22,969 nucleotides of DNA from positions 1-22,969 of IMG/VR virus record IMGVR_UViG_3300029258_000388. The stretch is one strand, 5' to 3'. Shown here piece by piece: positions 14,584 to 21,826 of this stretch (position 1 is the first letter of the stretch; every line of letters begins with the position of its first letter). The translations under genes were made by a program, and so were the position numbers. This stretch comes from a virus. Under the pieces are notes generated by a model, which was given only the letters and a program-made list of their open reading frames with translations, ran no database searches and was not told the origin of the DNA.

Positions 14584-14646
14584 TTTTCGTTGCTCCTCAA
14601 TTTCAATCTGGAGTTTCTATCGTCCTGCTTCATTCAACGGGTCGAC

Positions 14647-15351
14647 TTAAAAGTCGTCGTCGAACGTCCAGGAACCTCCGTTAGTCCTCAGTTGTGCTTT
14701 GATCCATGCCTGTATGCTTGTATCGCTGCTGTAATTGATGATCTGACTTGCGTCCACGTTACCGGCAATAACCGGCTGCGCAAACTGGGTGTCGATGCTG
14801 GTGTCGTCAGCGTCGGTCACTTTCAGACCATAGCCGTCGTTGATAAGACACAGCGGAGCTTCGCTGCCGTCTTCGGGACGAATCAGCGAGCCGACCACGT
14901 AGTCAGCGGCTGCAGTTGTAACGGTGATGACTCCGGTAGTCGTGTTGACTGCCGAGTATGTTACCTGTTCGGTTGCCACTGTACCGGCTGCCGTGGGCGG
15001 TCCGGCAATGCCGAATGTGCCACTCGAACCGATACGCCGGACAAGTTCAGTTGCGGTTGCAGCGCTGACAGTCATCTGCGTAGCAAGCGAGCCGTCCTTG
15101 TCATACGCAACGGTAAGCGCGCCGATAACGCTCGGAGCATACTTGCCGCTTGCAGTTATCTTACCCATCAGAAGACCCGCCCTGAGCACATCGACATCGC
15201 CGGTGTTGCCAGGATCGCGAGACTTTGAGCCGTCAATGATCTCGCCGCCCGGAATCAGCATCAATCCGGCATCGGTGTTCATCACCTTGCGCGGAGTAGC
15301 TGTACGCTCCGTCTGCGGACCAGGAAGAGCATTTCCATAGTCTGTTGCCAT
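14647..15351 (-). CDS. Putative head decoration protein (234 aa)
   Basis: The protein is beta-prone and rich in Thr, Ser, Ala and Gly, with an inner Thr-rich segment (VNTTTGVITVTTAAADYVVG, about 135-155). It also has a HDP-like YGNALPGPQTERTATPRKV start. Position between scaffold/protease and major capsid protein, size above lambda gpD and composition all fit a head decoration or capsid-stabilising protein. No catalytic motif is seen. The strong GAGGAG site implies high expression. Its exposed Thr/Ser content makes it a reasonable candidate acceptor for the downstream glycosylation genes, although nothing in the sequence proves that. Confidence 0.6.
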   Translation of the reverse strand: MATDYGNALPGPQTERTATPRKVMNTDAGLMLIPGGEIIDGSKSRDPGNTGDVDVLRAGLLMGKITASGKYAPSVIGALTVAYDKDGSLATQMTVSAATATELVRRIGSSGTFGIAGPPTAAGTVATEQVTYSAVNTTTGVITVTTAAADYVVGSLIRPEDGSEAPLCLINDGYGLKVTDADDTSIDTQFAQPVIAGNVDASQIINYSSDTSIQAWIKAQLRTNGGSWTFDDDF

Positions 15352-15415
15352 TTCTCTTTCTCCTCTATCGTTCGTGTTCGTCTAAGTGGCGGCCTTCACA
15401 TTTGCCGCGTTCTTC

Positions 15416-15943
15416 TTATTCGCCGTTGTAGCGCTTCGCGATCTCTGTTCCGGATTCAGCCTGTGCCTTCTCAGAGTCCTGCTGTTCCTGACTCATGGTC
15501 AAAACCTGCGTACCGGTCTTTTCCCTGGTGTCCACAACTTCGTTGTCCTTGAGCACGTCCAGAATCTGACTGACGACAGACTTCGGAGTACCGCTGACAG
15601 TCCGGGACAGCATGAAGGGCTGTACCTTTTCGTCTGCGATAATTGCCTTGAACTTGTCGCGTACAGCAGGAGTGATCCTGGACATGCTGACCAGGTTGTC
15701 GAGCTTGGCATCGGTCGCTTCGCTCAAGACGTCCAGTACTTCCGGCTCGATGGTCACGTCCTTGGGTTTCTGGTCGCGTTCAGCATCCAGACTTGCCTGG
15801 ATTGTGTCGCGTGCGGTTGTCATTTCGGCAATCTTCGCAGTGAGCTTCGAGTGCTCGCCGGTCAGCACCTCCACAACGTTCTCCTCCGTAAGATCAGATT
15901 CGATCCCGAAGGCCTCTTTCAGTTTGGTCAATACTTCATCCAT
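15416..15943 (-). CDS. Nested in-frame scaffold protein (175 aa)
   Basis: ATG 15943 (residue 261 of the protease frame) is preceded by GAGGAG with 8 nt spacing, the same pattern that precedes the capsid, decoration and tail-tube genes. The product would be the acidic helical C-terminal part alone, beginning MDEVLTKLKEAFGI. Mu gpI/gpZ and lambda C/Nu3 use the same in-frame arrangement to make excess scaffold. The nested start is inferred from the ribosome site and the domain boundary; expression is not shown by sequence. Confidence 0.72.
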   Translation of the reverse strand: MDEVLTKLKEAFGIESDLTEENVVEVLTGEHSKLTAKIAEMTTARDTIQASLDAERDQKPKDVTIEPEVLDVLSEATDAKLDNLVSMSRITPAVRDKFKAIIADEKVQPFMLSRTVSGTPKSVVSQILDVLKDNEVVDTREKTGTQVLTMSQEQQDSEKAQAESGTEIAKRYNGE

Positions 15944-16723
15944 TTCTTTTTGCTCCTCTTCTTCAACTCGAATCAGCGACATCGGAATAAACGACGACTG
16001 CCCCGGAACAACTGGTTTCGGAGTTATTGCGATATGCGTTATCGCCTCGCCGTATTTCCGGTCTTCGCCATCAACGAACTCAGGATCAACGTTTATTGAT
16101 ACCTGGTCAACCGTGGTAGCCATCGTTTCGCTTTCCTTGCTCCCGAACTCCTGCACATAATACAGGGTGTCATCCTTGCGGAACATGTCGGTTACATAGC
16201 CGCGTGTACGTTCGCTCGGTGACTGTCGCTCGGACGCAGTATCATCATTATGGTCTGCAAAGACCGGAACCTTCACGCCGTTGCCCTGCATTTTCCAGAA
16301 CGTATCTATCCATCGATCCATTCGTGCAGTGTCGATCTCAACATCAAAGCTGCCGTTCGGGTGCTTGTAATGCCCGACGTGGATTGCATCCTTGATGTAC
16401 TTCTTGTTCCCGACCTGCTCCATTGCGCCGGTTGCCGATGCAAACGACAGGCCGAGCCGGTCGCGTTCTTTCTGCAACAGCTTTTCCGCGCGATCACGGA
16501 GCTGGTTTTTGGTCGTTGTTCCGACTCCCTTCAACTGGTCAAGCCGTGCAAGTGCATTCCGAAGGTGCGGCAGATCGATCTTGCCATCAGCGTCCTTGAA
16601 TGGGAGGTGTCGATAACTGCGCGGCGTGGTTTTTCCTTCGGAATCCTTATCACCGCCTGGCTGTATCCACAGAAAAGCCGAGTCCGGCAGGTCGTTCATA
16701 TATTTTGTTGTCCATTCTGCCAT
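15416..16723 (-). CDS. Mu gpI-like prohead protease with N-terminal DUF6582-like domain and C-terminal scaffold (435 aa)
   Basis: Residues 10-80 (DSAFLWIQPGG, RHLPFKDADGKIDLPHLRNAL) form a DUF6582-like small domain often fused to phage proteases. Residues 110-250 are the Mu I-type serine protease: VKVPVFADHND carries a candidate catalytic His158 and VDQVSINVDPEF the candidate Ser209. HIAITPKPVVPGQ closes the domain. Residues 255-435 are acidic, helical and coiled-coil-like, as in a scaffold. The protease trims scaffold and capsid precursors inside the prohead. The start was placed at ATG 16723, with AAGGA about 8 nt upstream, rather than at 16804 inside the F-like gene. A nested start at 15943 is listed separately. 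Confidence 0.8.
   Translation of the reverse strand: MAEWTTKYMNDLPDSAFLWIQPGGDKDSEGKTTPRSYRHLPFKDADGKIDLPHLRNALARLDQLKGVGTTTKNQLRDRAEKLLQKERDRLGLSFASATGAMEQVGNKKYIKDAIHVGHYKHPNGSFDVEIDTARMDRWIDTFWKMQGNGVKVPVFADHNDDTASERQSPSERTRGYVTDMFRKDDTLYYVQEFGSKESETMATTVDQVSINVDPEFVDGEDRKYGEAITHIAITPKPVVPGQSSFIPMSLIRVEEEEQKEMDEVLTKLKEAFGIESDLTEENVVEVLTGEHSKLTAKIAEMTTARDTIQASLDAERDQKPKDVTIEPEVLDVLSEATDAKLDNLVSMSRITPAVRDKFKAIIADEKVQPFMLSRTVSGTPKSVVSQILDVLKDNEVVDTREKTGTQVLTMSQEQQDSEKAQAESGTEIAKRYNGE
15950..15958 (-). promoter_or_regulatory. Internal ribosome binding site for nested scaffold
   Basis: The minus strand reads AGAGGAGCA here, 8 nt ahead of ATG 15943 and inside the protease gene. A purine-rich consensus of this quality inside a coding frame is unlikely to be accidental, given the fit with known protease/scaffold nesting. 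Confidence 0.65.
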
Positions 16724-16736
16724 GATCTCATCATCC

Positions 16737-17600
16737 TTATGCTGCAACAGCGACCGACTGCGGACTGAACTCGAATGTCGGATCTGTTGACGGTGCAACC
16801 TCAACGCCGTTCACATCAACTGAATGCGGTGGATTGATTGTACCTTCGTCGAATACCTCAATTACCGAACAGCGGCAGTTCCAGCCGTTCGGAGGTGTAT
16901 TAACTGTCCAGAACGGATCATTCTTCGGATACCGCGTGCCGTCATAGCCCTCATGCTCGAACCTTACCCGGTCATCACCGACGGTGGTATATTCCCAGCC
17001 CCACAGGATCTCGTCAATTGCCGGGTGCATTGCCGCTTCCGCTTTCCCAGCCGAGTATGAAGTCTGCACCATAGTCGTGATCCATGTCTCGATGACATAA
17101 GGCTTGACTGAGCGGAACCCCATTGCGTCCATCCTGGTTGAAAGCCAGCTTTTCGCTTCAGGTATCGTTATCTCCCCGGTATAGCCGTTATTGACCGCTG
17201 CGGCAACTGTGCTTGCAAGGCGGGGCTCAAGGTCGCCGAATATCGTGCCTACCATATTCCGATAGATCGCCCGGCCGCCCTGTTCAAGCTGAAAACTCAT
17301 CGGCATTGCCAGTCTTCCGCCCTTGCTCCGCATATAATCCTGTGCGGCTCTGACTGTGTTCTGATAGCCGCGCTCAAATGCCGTTTCAGCTACACCGAGC
17401 AGCGATTCACGCAGCGGTGATATCGCGTTCTCAATCCGGATAGTCGGCTGCAGGTCGAGTTCCGGCAGTGCTTCGAGGATCTTCCTACGGAAAGCCGGGA
17501 CAAGGCGTCGCATCCTGCGAATGTAGTCACGCTCAATCCGGACACGTTCGGCTTCCTGCCGGAGTCCTTCGCGCCTTACTTTTGCCGATACTCGAGCCAT
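16737..17600 (-). CDS. Head morphogenesis protein, Mu gpF-like (287 aa)
   Basis: The C-terminal third holds the Mu F-like signature. WGWEYTTVGDDRVRFEHEG leads into DPFWTVNTPPNGWNCRCSVIEV, with the P-P-x-G-W-N-C-R-C core at about residues 235-243. The N-terminal half is a basic helical region (RIERDYIRRMRRLVPAFRRK). Proteins of this family act with the portal early in prohead assembly. The start abuts the portal stop (ATG 17600, portal TAA 17603-17601), indicating strict coupling. Neighbour order portal-F-protease is that of Mu-like phages. Confidence 0.85.
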   Translation of the reverse strand: MARVSAKVRREGLRQEAERVRIERDYIRRMRRLVPAFRRKILEALPELDLQPTIRIENAISPLRESLLGVAETAFERGYQNTVRAAQDYMRSKGGRLAMPMSFQLEQGGRAIYRNMVGTIFGDLEPRLASTVAAAVNNGYTGEITIPEAKSWLSTRMDAMGFRSVKPYVIETWITTMVQTSYSAGKAEAAMHPAIDEILWGWEYTTVGDDRVRFEHEGYDGTRYPKNDPFWTVNTPPNGWNCRCSVIEVFDEGTINPPHSVDVNGVEVAPSTDPTFEFSPQSVAVAA

Positions 17601-18956
17601 TTAATTGCCTTCGTCTACCTCTTCGCCTGGTTCCATCGGCCTGTTTCGGACAACAGTGACTTCATCTTCGCGCTCTTCGACCGGCAGACCTACACGTTCA
17701 ATTACCTGCTGCATGTCGATTGCCTCAAGCGCAAGGTCGATGTTTACCGGGTTGCCGTACAGGCTCTTGACCAGATCCCGCATAAAAAGCAACAGCAGCG
17801 GATCGATACCGGCAAGGACTATCTTTACGTCTCGCGCCTTGTCCGGTCCGTAGTTGATAGCTACCAGCGGCTCGACCAGTCCCTGGTTGATATGCCGGAA
17901 TATCTCTTCTGTGAGCATCTGCCCGACAAGGTAAGACCACTGTGACTGTGTCTCGGATTCGGCCTTCGTGCCGTGCTGGCCTTCGAGCGCCGCCCGTTCC
18001 GGCTGAAGCCATCCGCGCATCATCAGCTTATCCCAGTATGACAGGCCGTCAACAAAGTCCTTGCCGTGTGCCGCCTTGGCTTCGAGAAAGCTGATATTCC
18101 ACGCCTTCATGCTGTCCTTGCCTGCACCACCGAGGCGTGCCAGGTCTTCGACGTACTTTGCCAACGTATTCGGCATTGCAACGCCGTTAACCGCCGACAG
18201 ATTCTGCAGTATCGCCTGGGCAAGTTTGAAGTTCGAGACCTCCTGCCCGTTTGCATCCAGGCCGGTTCCTTCGGGATATTCAATTATCGGCGTGGCTCCG
18301 GCAACCTTCTTGCCGTACTTCGAGTATCGCTTAGCCTGTTCTTGCCAGCTGTGCCATGCCGTTTCCCGGATATTCTCATGCCTGCTGCGACCGTACAGGT
18401 TCCCGGCCTCGCCGTCGTATGTGTACAGGAAGCAGTATTCCGGTGTGAGTACGACATTGCCTTTTGACTGCTTCAGCCCTGCAAACTCGCCGGTCTTCTC
18501 GGTCACTAGGATCTGTGTCTTGTCGACCAGCAGCGGCTTGATCTTCCTGTAGTGTATTTTTCCATCGGAGCCGACTTCGTAGACCTTCTCAAATGGTGCG
18601 AACCCGTAGTCAAACGCATAGAGCATGTCGTCCAGCAGTTCAGCCCAGAGACGTGTGAACTCTTCGTCGATGAAGTCGGCAATCTCTTTATCCGCTTCGT
18701 CAGCTTCCACTGACCAGTTCGCAGACTGGATCGGTGCCCGCGCCATCACCCTGGCAAGCGCCACCGTCGGATTGCTGCGCATTTCGCGATACGTCTTGTA
18801 CGTTCCGGGTGATGGTTTCGGAAGGTCGCCATCCTGGTTCTGAAGGATTGCAAGGCCTCCTGCTGCGGAGTTTGGCGGGATCTGCTGGCCGGTGCGTTCA
18901 GTGGTCTTGATTGTGGAATCGCGGCGGAACAGTCGGGTTAGTAGGTTGTCGGCCAT
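17601..18956 (-). CDS. Portal protein, DUF935 / Mu gp29-like (451 aa)
   Basis: The portal forms the dodecameric DNA entry ring. Length is normal for the DUF935 family. Visible landmarks are MRSNPTVALARVMARAPI near residue 60, DMLYAFDYGFAPFEKVYE (about 109-126) and NLYGRSRHENIRETAWHSW (about 185-203). SQWSYLVGQMLTEEIFRHIN lies near 340, the portal's long-helix region. The C-terminal tail is acidic (EREDEVTVVRNRPMEPGEEV). The upstream spacing has only a short GGGG element, so initiation may depend on the structured leader that precedes it. It is the first gene of the head module. Confidence 0.88.
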   Translation of the reverse strand: MADNLLTRLFRRDSTIKTTERTGQQIPPNSAAGGLAILQNQDGDLPKPSPGTYKTYREMRSNPTVALARVMARAPIQSANWSVEADEADKEIADFIDEEFTRLWAELLDDMLYAFDYGFAPFEKVYEVGSDGKIHYRKIKPLLVDKTQILVTEKTGEFAGLKQSKGNVVLTPEYCFLYTYDGEAGNLYGRSRHENIRETAWHSWQEQAKRYSKYGKKVAGATPIIEYPEGTGLDANGQEVSNFKLAQAILQNLSAVNGVAMPNTLAKYVEDLARLGGAGKDSMKAWNISFLEAKAAHGKDFVDGLSYWDKLMMRGWLQPERAALEGQHGTKAESETQSQWSYLVGQMLTEEIFRHINQGLVEPLVAINYGPDKARDVKIVLAGIDPLLLLFMRDLVKSLYGNPVNIDLALEAIDMQQVIERVGLPVEEREDEVTVVRNRPMEPGEEVDEGN

Positions 18957-19171
18957 TCTTTGCCCCTATAGTGGCGCATCAAAAAGTGTTCCGAGCAATA
19001 AAAAAAGGCCGGTCGAGGTGTCGGCCCCGACAGACCTTGTGACTTTTTACATCAGCGGTGAATAGCTAGTTCACTGCCTATTGCTCGGTTTTACTTACAA
19101 ATACACGCCTTTTTATTGTCCGTCAAACGAAAGTGTGCAAAAATTGTATGCCATAGGCATAGGATGGACAG
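18957..19171 (-). other. Non-coding structured leader before the portal gene
   Basis: No coding frame of note is present. In the minus-strand RNA, 19088-19079 pairs perfectly over 10 bp with 19000-18991. Inside this are GUGAA/UUCAC around UAGCUA, a UGUCGG-GG-CCGACA hairpin (19032-19019), and a GGCCG...CGGCC stem followed by U7. Near its upstream end TATGCC-TAT-GGCATA (19161-19147), followed by ACAATTTTT, is a weak terminator candidate. TTGACG-17-TATTTG around 19126-19098 is a poor promoter candidate. No tRNA could be folded from it. Confidence 0.6.
19000..19032 (-). terminator. Rho-independent terminator-like element with competing hairpin
   Basis: GGCCG (19026-19022) can pair with CGGCC (19011-19007), followed directly by seven U. 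The same GGCCGACA segment can instead join the upstream UGUCGG, dissolving the terminator stem. The U tract itself is complementary to an upstream AAAAAGGC at 19115-19108. This gives several mutually exclusive folds at one site. Confidence 0.6.
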
Positions 19172-19363
19172 TTAGAACCATCTTTGTAAACACTTCGGCA
19201 ATGCGTCCTTTATTGCTTCCAGCAGATCATCAATAGCAACTGCCACTTCGGCTCGCCGATGGCTCCACGTTCCTTTGCAATGTTTCCGAATCTTGTCATC
19301 TGGAATATAGTCTGGCAGCCGGTACAGCCAGCGAATCTTATCAAGTACCTTCGCGTTCATCAT
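19172..19363 (-). CDS. Unknown small basic protein (63 aa)
   Basis: MMNAKVLDKIRWLYRLP begins a short, basic, helical protein that ends CLQRWF; no family is recognised. The start is placed at ATG 19363 because GGAGGA (19373-19368) precedes it; a second ATG directly follows and could be used instead. The longer TTG-started frame overlaps the previous gene and lacks a ribosome site. It is the last of three small genes between large terminase and portal, and a structured non-coding region follows it. Confidence 0.6.
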   Translation of the reverse strand: MMNAKVLDKIRWLYRLPDYIPDDKIRKHCKGTWSHRRAEVAVAIDDLLEAIKDALPKCLQRWF

Positions 19364-19377
19364 TTTTCCTCCGATTG

Positions 19378-19560
19378 CTAAGATTCCCAAAAATGACAGT
19401 CCTTAAATTCTATATAGTCGCATACTGCATCAACTAACCGATCCCAACGGCCAAGTCCTTTCTTGCCACCTATCACCCAGAATGAAAGCCATATCAGCGG
19501 AACGCAAACCGTCACTGGAATAATAAGCAGGCAGAACGCTATCCGGCACATCATTTTCAT
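19378..19560 (-). CDS. Small membrane protein (60 aa)
   Basis: MKMMCRIAFCLLIIPVTVCV and PLIWLSFWVIGGKK form one long or two short hydrophobic segments (about residues 5-31). A basic turn and a soluble tail ending CHFWES follow. Start ATG 19560 lies 1 nt after the preceding stop (TAATATG) with GGA upstream; the longer frame to 19626 lies inside the preceding gene. A holin, lysis accessory or host-membrane effector are all possible, and no motif selects among them. No endolysin gene lies in the window to support a lysis role. Confidence 0.6.
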   Translation of the reverse strand: MKMMCRIAFCLLIIPVTVCVPLIWLSFWVIGGKKGLGRWDRLVDAVCDYIEFKDCHFWES

Positions 19561-19561
19561 A

Positions 19562-19795
19562 TTAGTATTTCCAGTCTTCGCTATTATCTCGCGACGCTTC
19601 GTTATTATTTGTCGTTGGATTCGCACACTCCTGCAAAAGACATTTAATCGCTGCGAAGTCCCTTGCTGATGGTATATGATTTGAAATTACTGGATTCCCG
19701 GCATCATCAAAGCCCACCAGTAGGTGACACTCCAGATACTCGCCGATATAATTTCCAAGGCCGTCTATTTTTTCTTGTGGCAGAGATTCAGGCAT
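19562..19795 (-). CDS. Unknown small acidic protein (77 aa)
   Basis: The soluble acidic protein starts MPESLPQEKIDGLGNYIGEY and ends in a polar, probably disordered tail (NPTTNNNEASRDNSEDWKY). Start ATG 19795 is set by GGAGGA at 19807-19802; a GTG immediately before is less likely. It follows the large terminase stop by 14 nt. No family is recognised and no function is proposed. Confidence 0.6.
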   Translation of the reverse strand: MPESLPQEKIDGLGNYIGEYLECHLLVGFDDAGNPVISNHIPSARDFAAIKCLLQECANPTTNNNEASRDNSEDWKY

Positions 19796-19809
19796 CACAT
19801 TTCCTCCGA

Positions 19810-21192
19810 TTAGTTCACCACCACACTCATTCGCCCCGTCGGCTTGTCGTCGAACCTGCGGATCGGCCGCAGATAGTGTATCCTGTATCCCTCGGCCTCG
19901 CTGGCGTGGGACATGCTTTCCTCGTGCTTGTCCGGCTGTCCAGAATCATCGTACCGCATACCCTTGAGATCTGCAATCAGCCGAACACAGCTCGGATGTA
20001 TCTTCCAGTGAATGTTGCTGCGCACGTCCAGTAGCGCCATGTTGACTGAGTTGATCCTGTCCTGTACAAATGGATTGCGACCTGGAACACGCACCCGGAA
20101 CGGGATTCCAGCCGCATCAAGAGCCTCGGCAAGTATCTGGTAGCACGTCTCGCCTGTTCCAGCCCAAGCGCTCCCGCCGGTTGCATCACCGTATACCTGC
20201 AGCGGATCTGCCCACTTCCAGCCGCCGAACTCCTCAATCAGCCTGACCAGCCGGACAACGGTATTCTGTACGTCAAGGCGCTTCTCGTGTATTTCGTGAA
20301 CGGTTGTGAATAGATCCTGCTGCTGATTATAGTGCCCAAGCAGTGCGTGCATGCCGGGATTGATGTTGAAGTCAAGAGCCAGGTGAAGCGGCAGTGCATA
20401 GGTGAGCTTCAGTGTATCGTCAAGATGTCGCTCTGCATCGAACGCCGAATACAGCTGTCTACCGCGCAGACTGATCGCGCCGCCCTCGAGGTATTGTTCC
20501 TGCAGTTCCGGTGACAGCATTTCCCGTTGACGCTCCAGGAACTCGGCAGCATGCGGATTTTCTTTTGTTGCCGCCCTGTAGAGTGCATGCGTTGACAGGC
20601 CGCGCCGGAACTCCTGGTATACTCGCGTTGCATCGCCCTCGTTGGTATATGTCAGCATCAACTGGCAGAAGTACGCTTCCGGGTGCCGGACTCTGGCGGT
20701 CAACTGCAAATATGGATCTTTGCTCGGATCATAGTTGTCAACCTTCCATCTCGCGGCTTCGTCCCCCCAGGCCGCCCCAACCTGCCAGCCGGTTATGCGC
20801 TCCGGCTTGTCTGCTGTGCGCACAATGATCTTGCTCGGTGAGTTCTGGGTGCCGAGATCCGGAAAGATGAACTCGCTTGCCGCTCCCTTGTACTCGCAGG
20901 ATAGACCGATCTCCCTGGCGGCGTCTTTTATGGCAGGAAGGCAGAAATCATTCGCATTGCTGTAGGTCGGCGCAACGATCGCGCTCCAGATATACGTTGG
21001 CTCACCGCTGTCCCGAAACGCATTATCAATGTGCAGCGTCAGCAACTTGCGCGCTGCTGACCAGCTTTTGCCGCTTGACCAGCCTCCCTCCAGTCCGATG
21101 CACCAGTGTTCCCAGTCGGCAAGGAATGCTTCCTGTCCTCCGGGATTCCCGTGCCAGATAATTTCGTCTGTTACTTCTACTTCGCGGGGCAT
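19810..21192 (-). CDS. terL: Large terminase subunit (460 aa)
   Basis: The enzyme packages DNA into proheads through an ATPase and a nuclease. Walker A GGWSSGKS is at 36-43, with APTYSNANDF as the following adenine/coupling region. Walker B AAWGDEA has D144 and E145. The RNase H-like nuclease shows LALDFN with D274 and VYGDATGG with D336, and a late SHASEAEG with E432 in place of the usual third aspartate. Length is normal. The initiator ATG 21192 has only a weak upstream site and overlaps the 38-codon gene before it by 16 nt, suggesting coupled translation. Followed by three small genes and then the portal rather than by the portal directly. Confidence 0.93.
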   Translation of the reverse strand: MPREVEVTDEIIWHGNPGGQEAFLADWEHWCIGLEGGWSSGKSWSAARKLLTLHIDNAFRDSGEPTYIWSAIVAPTYSNANDFCLPAIKDAAREIGLSCEYKGAASEFIFPDLGTQNSPSKIIVRTADKPERITGWQVGAAWGDEAARWKVDNYDPSKDPYLQLTARVRHPEAYFCQLMLTYTNEGDATRVYQEFRRGLSTHALYRAATKENPHAAEFLERQREMLSPELQEQYLEGGAISLRGRQLYSAFDAERHLDDTLKLTYALPLHLALDFNINPGMHALLGHYNQQQDLFTTVHEIHEKRLDVQNTVVRLVRLIEEFGGWKWADPLQVYGDATGGSAWAGTGETCYQILAEALDAAGIPFRVRVPGRNPFVQDRINSVNMALLDVRSNIHWKIHPSCVRLIADLKGMRYDDSGQPDKHEESMSHASEAEGYRIHYLRPIRRFDDKPTGRMSVVVN

Positions 21193-21293
21193 TGTGACTT
21201 GTTCTCGCCAGTTACTCTGCGATCTGCAACTTCCTTTGCAGCAGCCATTATTCCGTCGCGGTATCCTCTGGCATACTCCGTTGACATTTCCAT
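21177..21293 (-). CDS. Small gene between terminase subunits (38 aa)
   Basis: ATG 21293 follows GGAGG by 7 nt, and the frame reads MEMSTEYARGYRDGIMAAAK before ending in TAG at 21179-21177. The YARGYRDG stretch is a frequent feature of very short phage proteins of unknown role. It fills the gap between the two terminase genes and overlaps the large subunit start by 16 nt, so its translation may drive that of the large terminase. It is short enough to be missed by most gene finders. Confidence 0.65.
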   Translation of the reverse strand: MEMSTEYARGYRDGIMAAAKEVADRRVTGENKSQCPAK

Positions 21294-21323
21294 CGTCTTT
21301 CCTCCGTTCCGTTTTGCATTACA

Positions 21324-21791
21324 TCAATCCTTCGGTCCGGGCATACCGCGCTTTATACGCACCGGCTCGTCTGACTCTACGATCACTTTCTTATCCTGCG
21401 GTCCCCACTCTTTCGGGCAGCGTCTCTCGAGCCACCAGGCAGCGGCGCGCCAGTCATACTCGACGTTGTGGGTAACTATCTTTTCGACTACCTTTTCACC
21501 GGACTTCGTGACTCTGGTTACAGTTCGTTCAGTAACAACCTTCTTGGGAGCACCAGCAGCCTCGACCATCTTAACATGCCTGCGGATCGCTTCGGTGCAG
21601 GCGTGCGTGCAGGCGTCGGCAAAGAGGCGGTACTTGCCCCCCCTCTTGTCCGTCTCCCCCTTCTTCATCCATTCGTAATACGTATCCTTGTGAATCCCAG
21701 CTCTTTGGCATGCATGTACCACATACCCCCCGTCTGCGAGATAATCGACAATTATCTTCTGTCTTTCCGGTGTTAACTTCGTCTTAGCCAT
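21324..21791 (-). CDS. terS: Small terminase subunit, helix-turn-helix (155 aa)
   Basis: The small subunit recognises the packaging start site and feeds DNA to the large subunit. Residues 8-45 (LTPERQKIIVDYLADGG, ACQRAGIHKDTYYEWMKKG) form a helix-turn-helix DNA-binding domain of the phage small terminase type. The middle is helical, for oligomerisation, and the C-terminal third (TRVTKSGEKVVEKIVTHNVEYDWRAAAWWLERRCPKEWG) holds the conserved end common to this family. Ribosome site is a plain GGAAA close to ATG 21791. Direct repeats and a promoter-like TTGACA lie immediately upstream, see those entries. Confidence 0.85.
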   Translation of the reverse strand: MAKTKLTPERQKIIVDYLADGGYVVHACQRAGIHKDTYYEWMKKGETDKRGGKYRLFADACTHACTEAIRRHVKMVEAAGAPKKVVTERTVTRVTKSGEKVVEKIVTHNVEYDWRAAAWWLERRCPKEWGPQDKKVIVESDEPVRIKRGMPGPKD

Positions 21792-21797
21792 ATTTCC

Positions 21798-21826
21798 AAA
21801 GTATCACGACTGTGGTTCGTTGTCAA
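21798..21826 (-). promoter_or_regulatory. Candidate promoter ahead of the small terminase
   Basis: The -35 box is a perfect TTGACA (21826-21821); a 17-nt spacer leads to TACTTT (21803-21798), with TGA before it as an extended -10. Spacing would put transcription start at about 21791, the A of the ATG, implying a leaderless message. The -10 box matches consensus at only three of six positions, so the call is tentative. Confidence 0.35.

Noticed and set aside
16724-16804. Upstream start of the protease gene
   Set aside because: It lies inside the F-like gene, its sequence is basic and low-complexity, and ATG 16723 has AAGGA upstream.
18957-19171. Possible tRNA or tmRNA in the non-coding leader
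   Set aside because: No acceptor stem, anticodon arm and T-arm with GTTC-type loop could be arranged; the pairing is a closed three-branch form instead.
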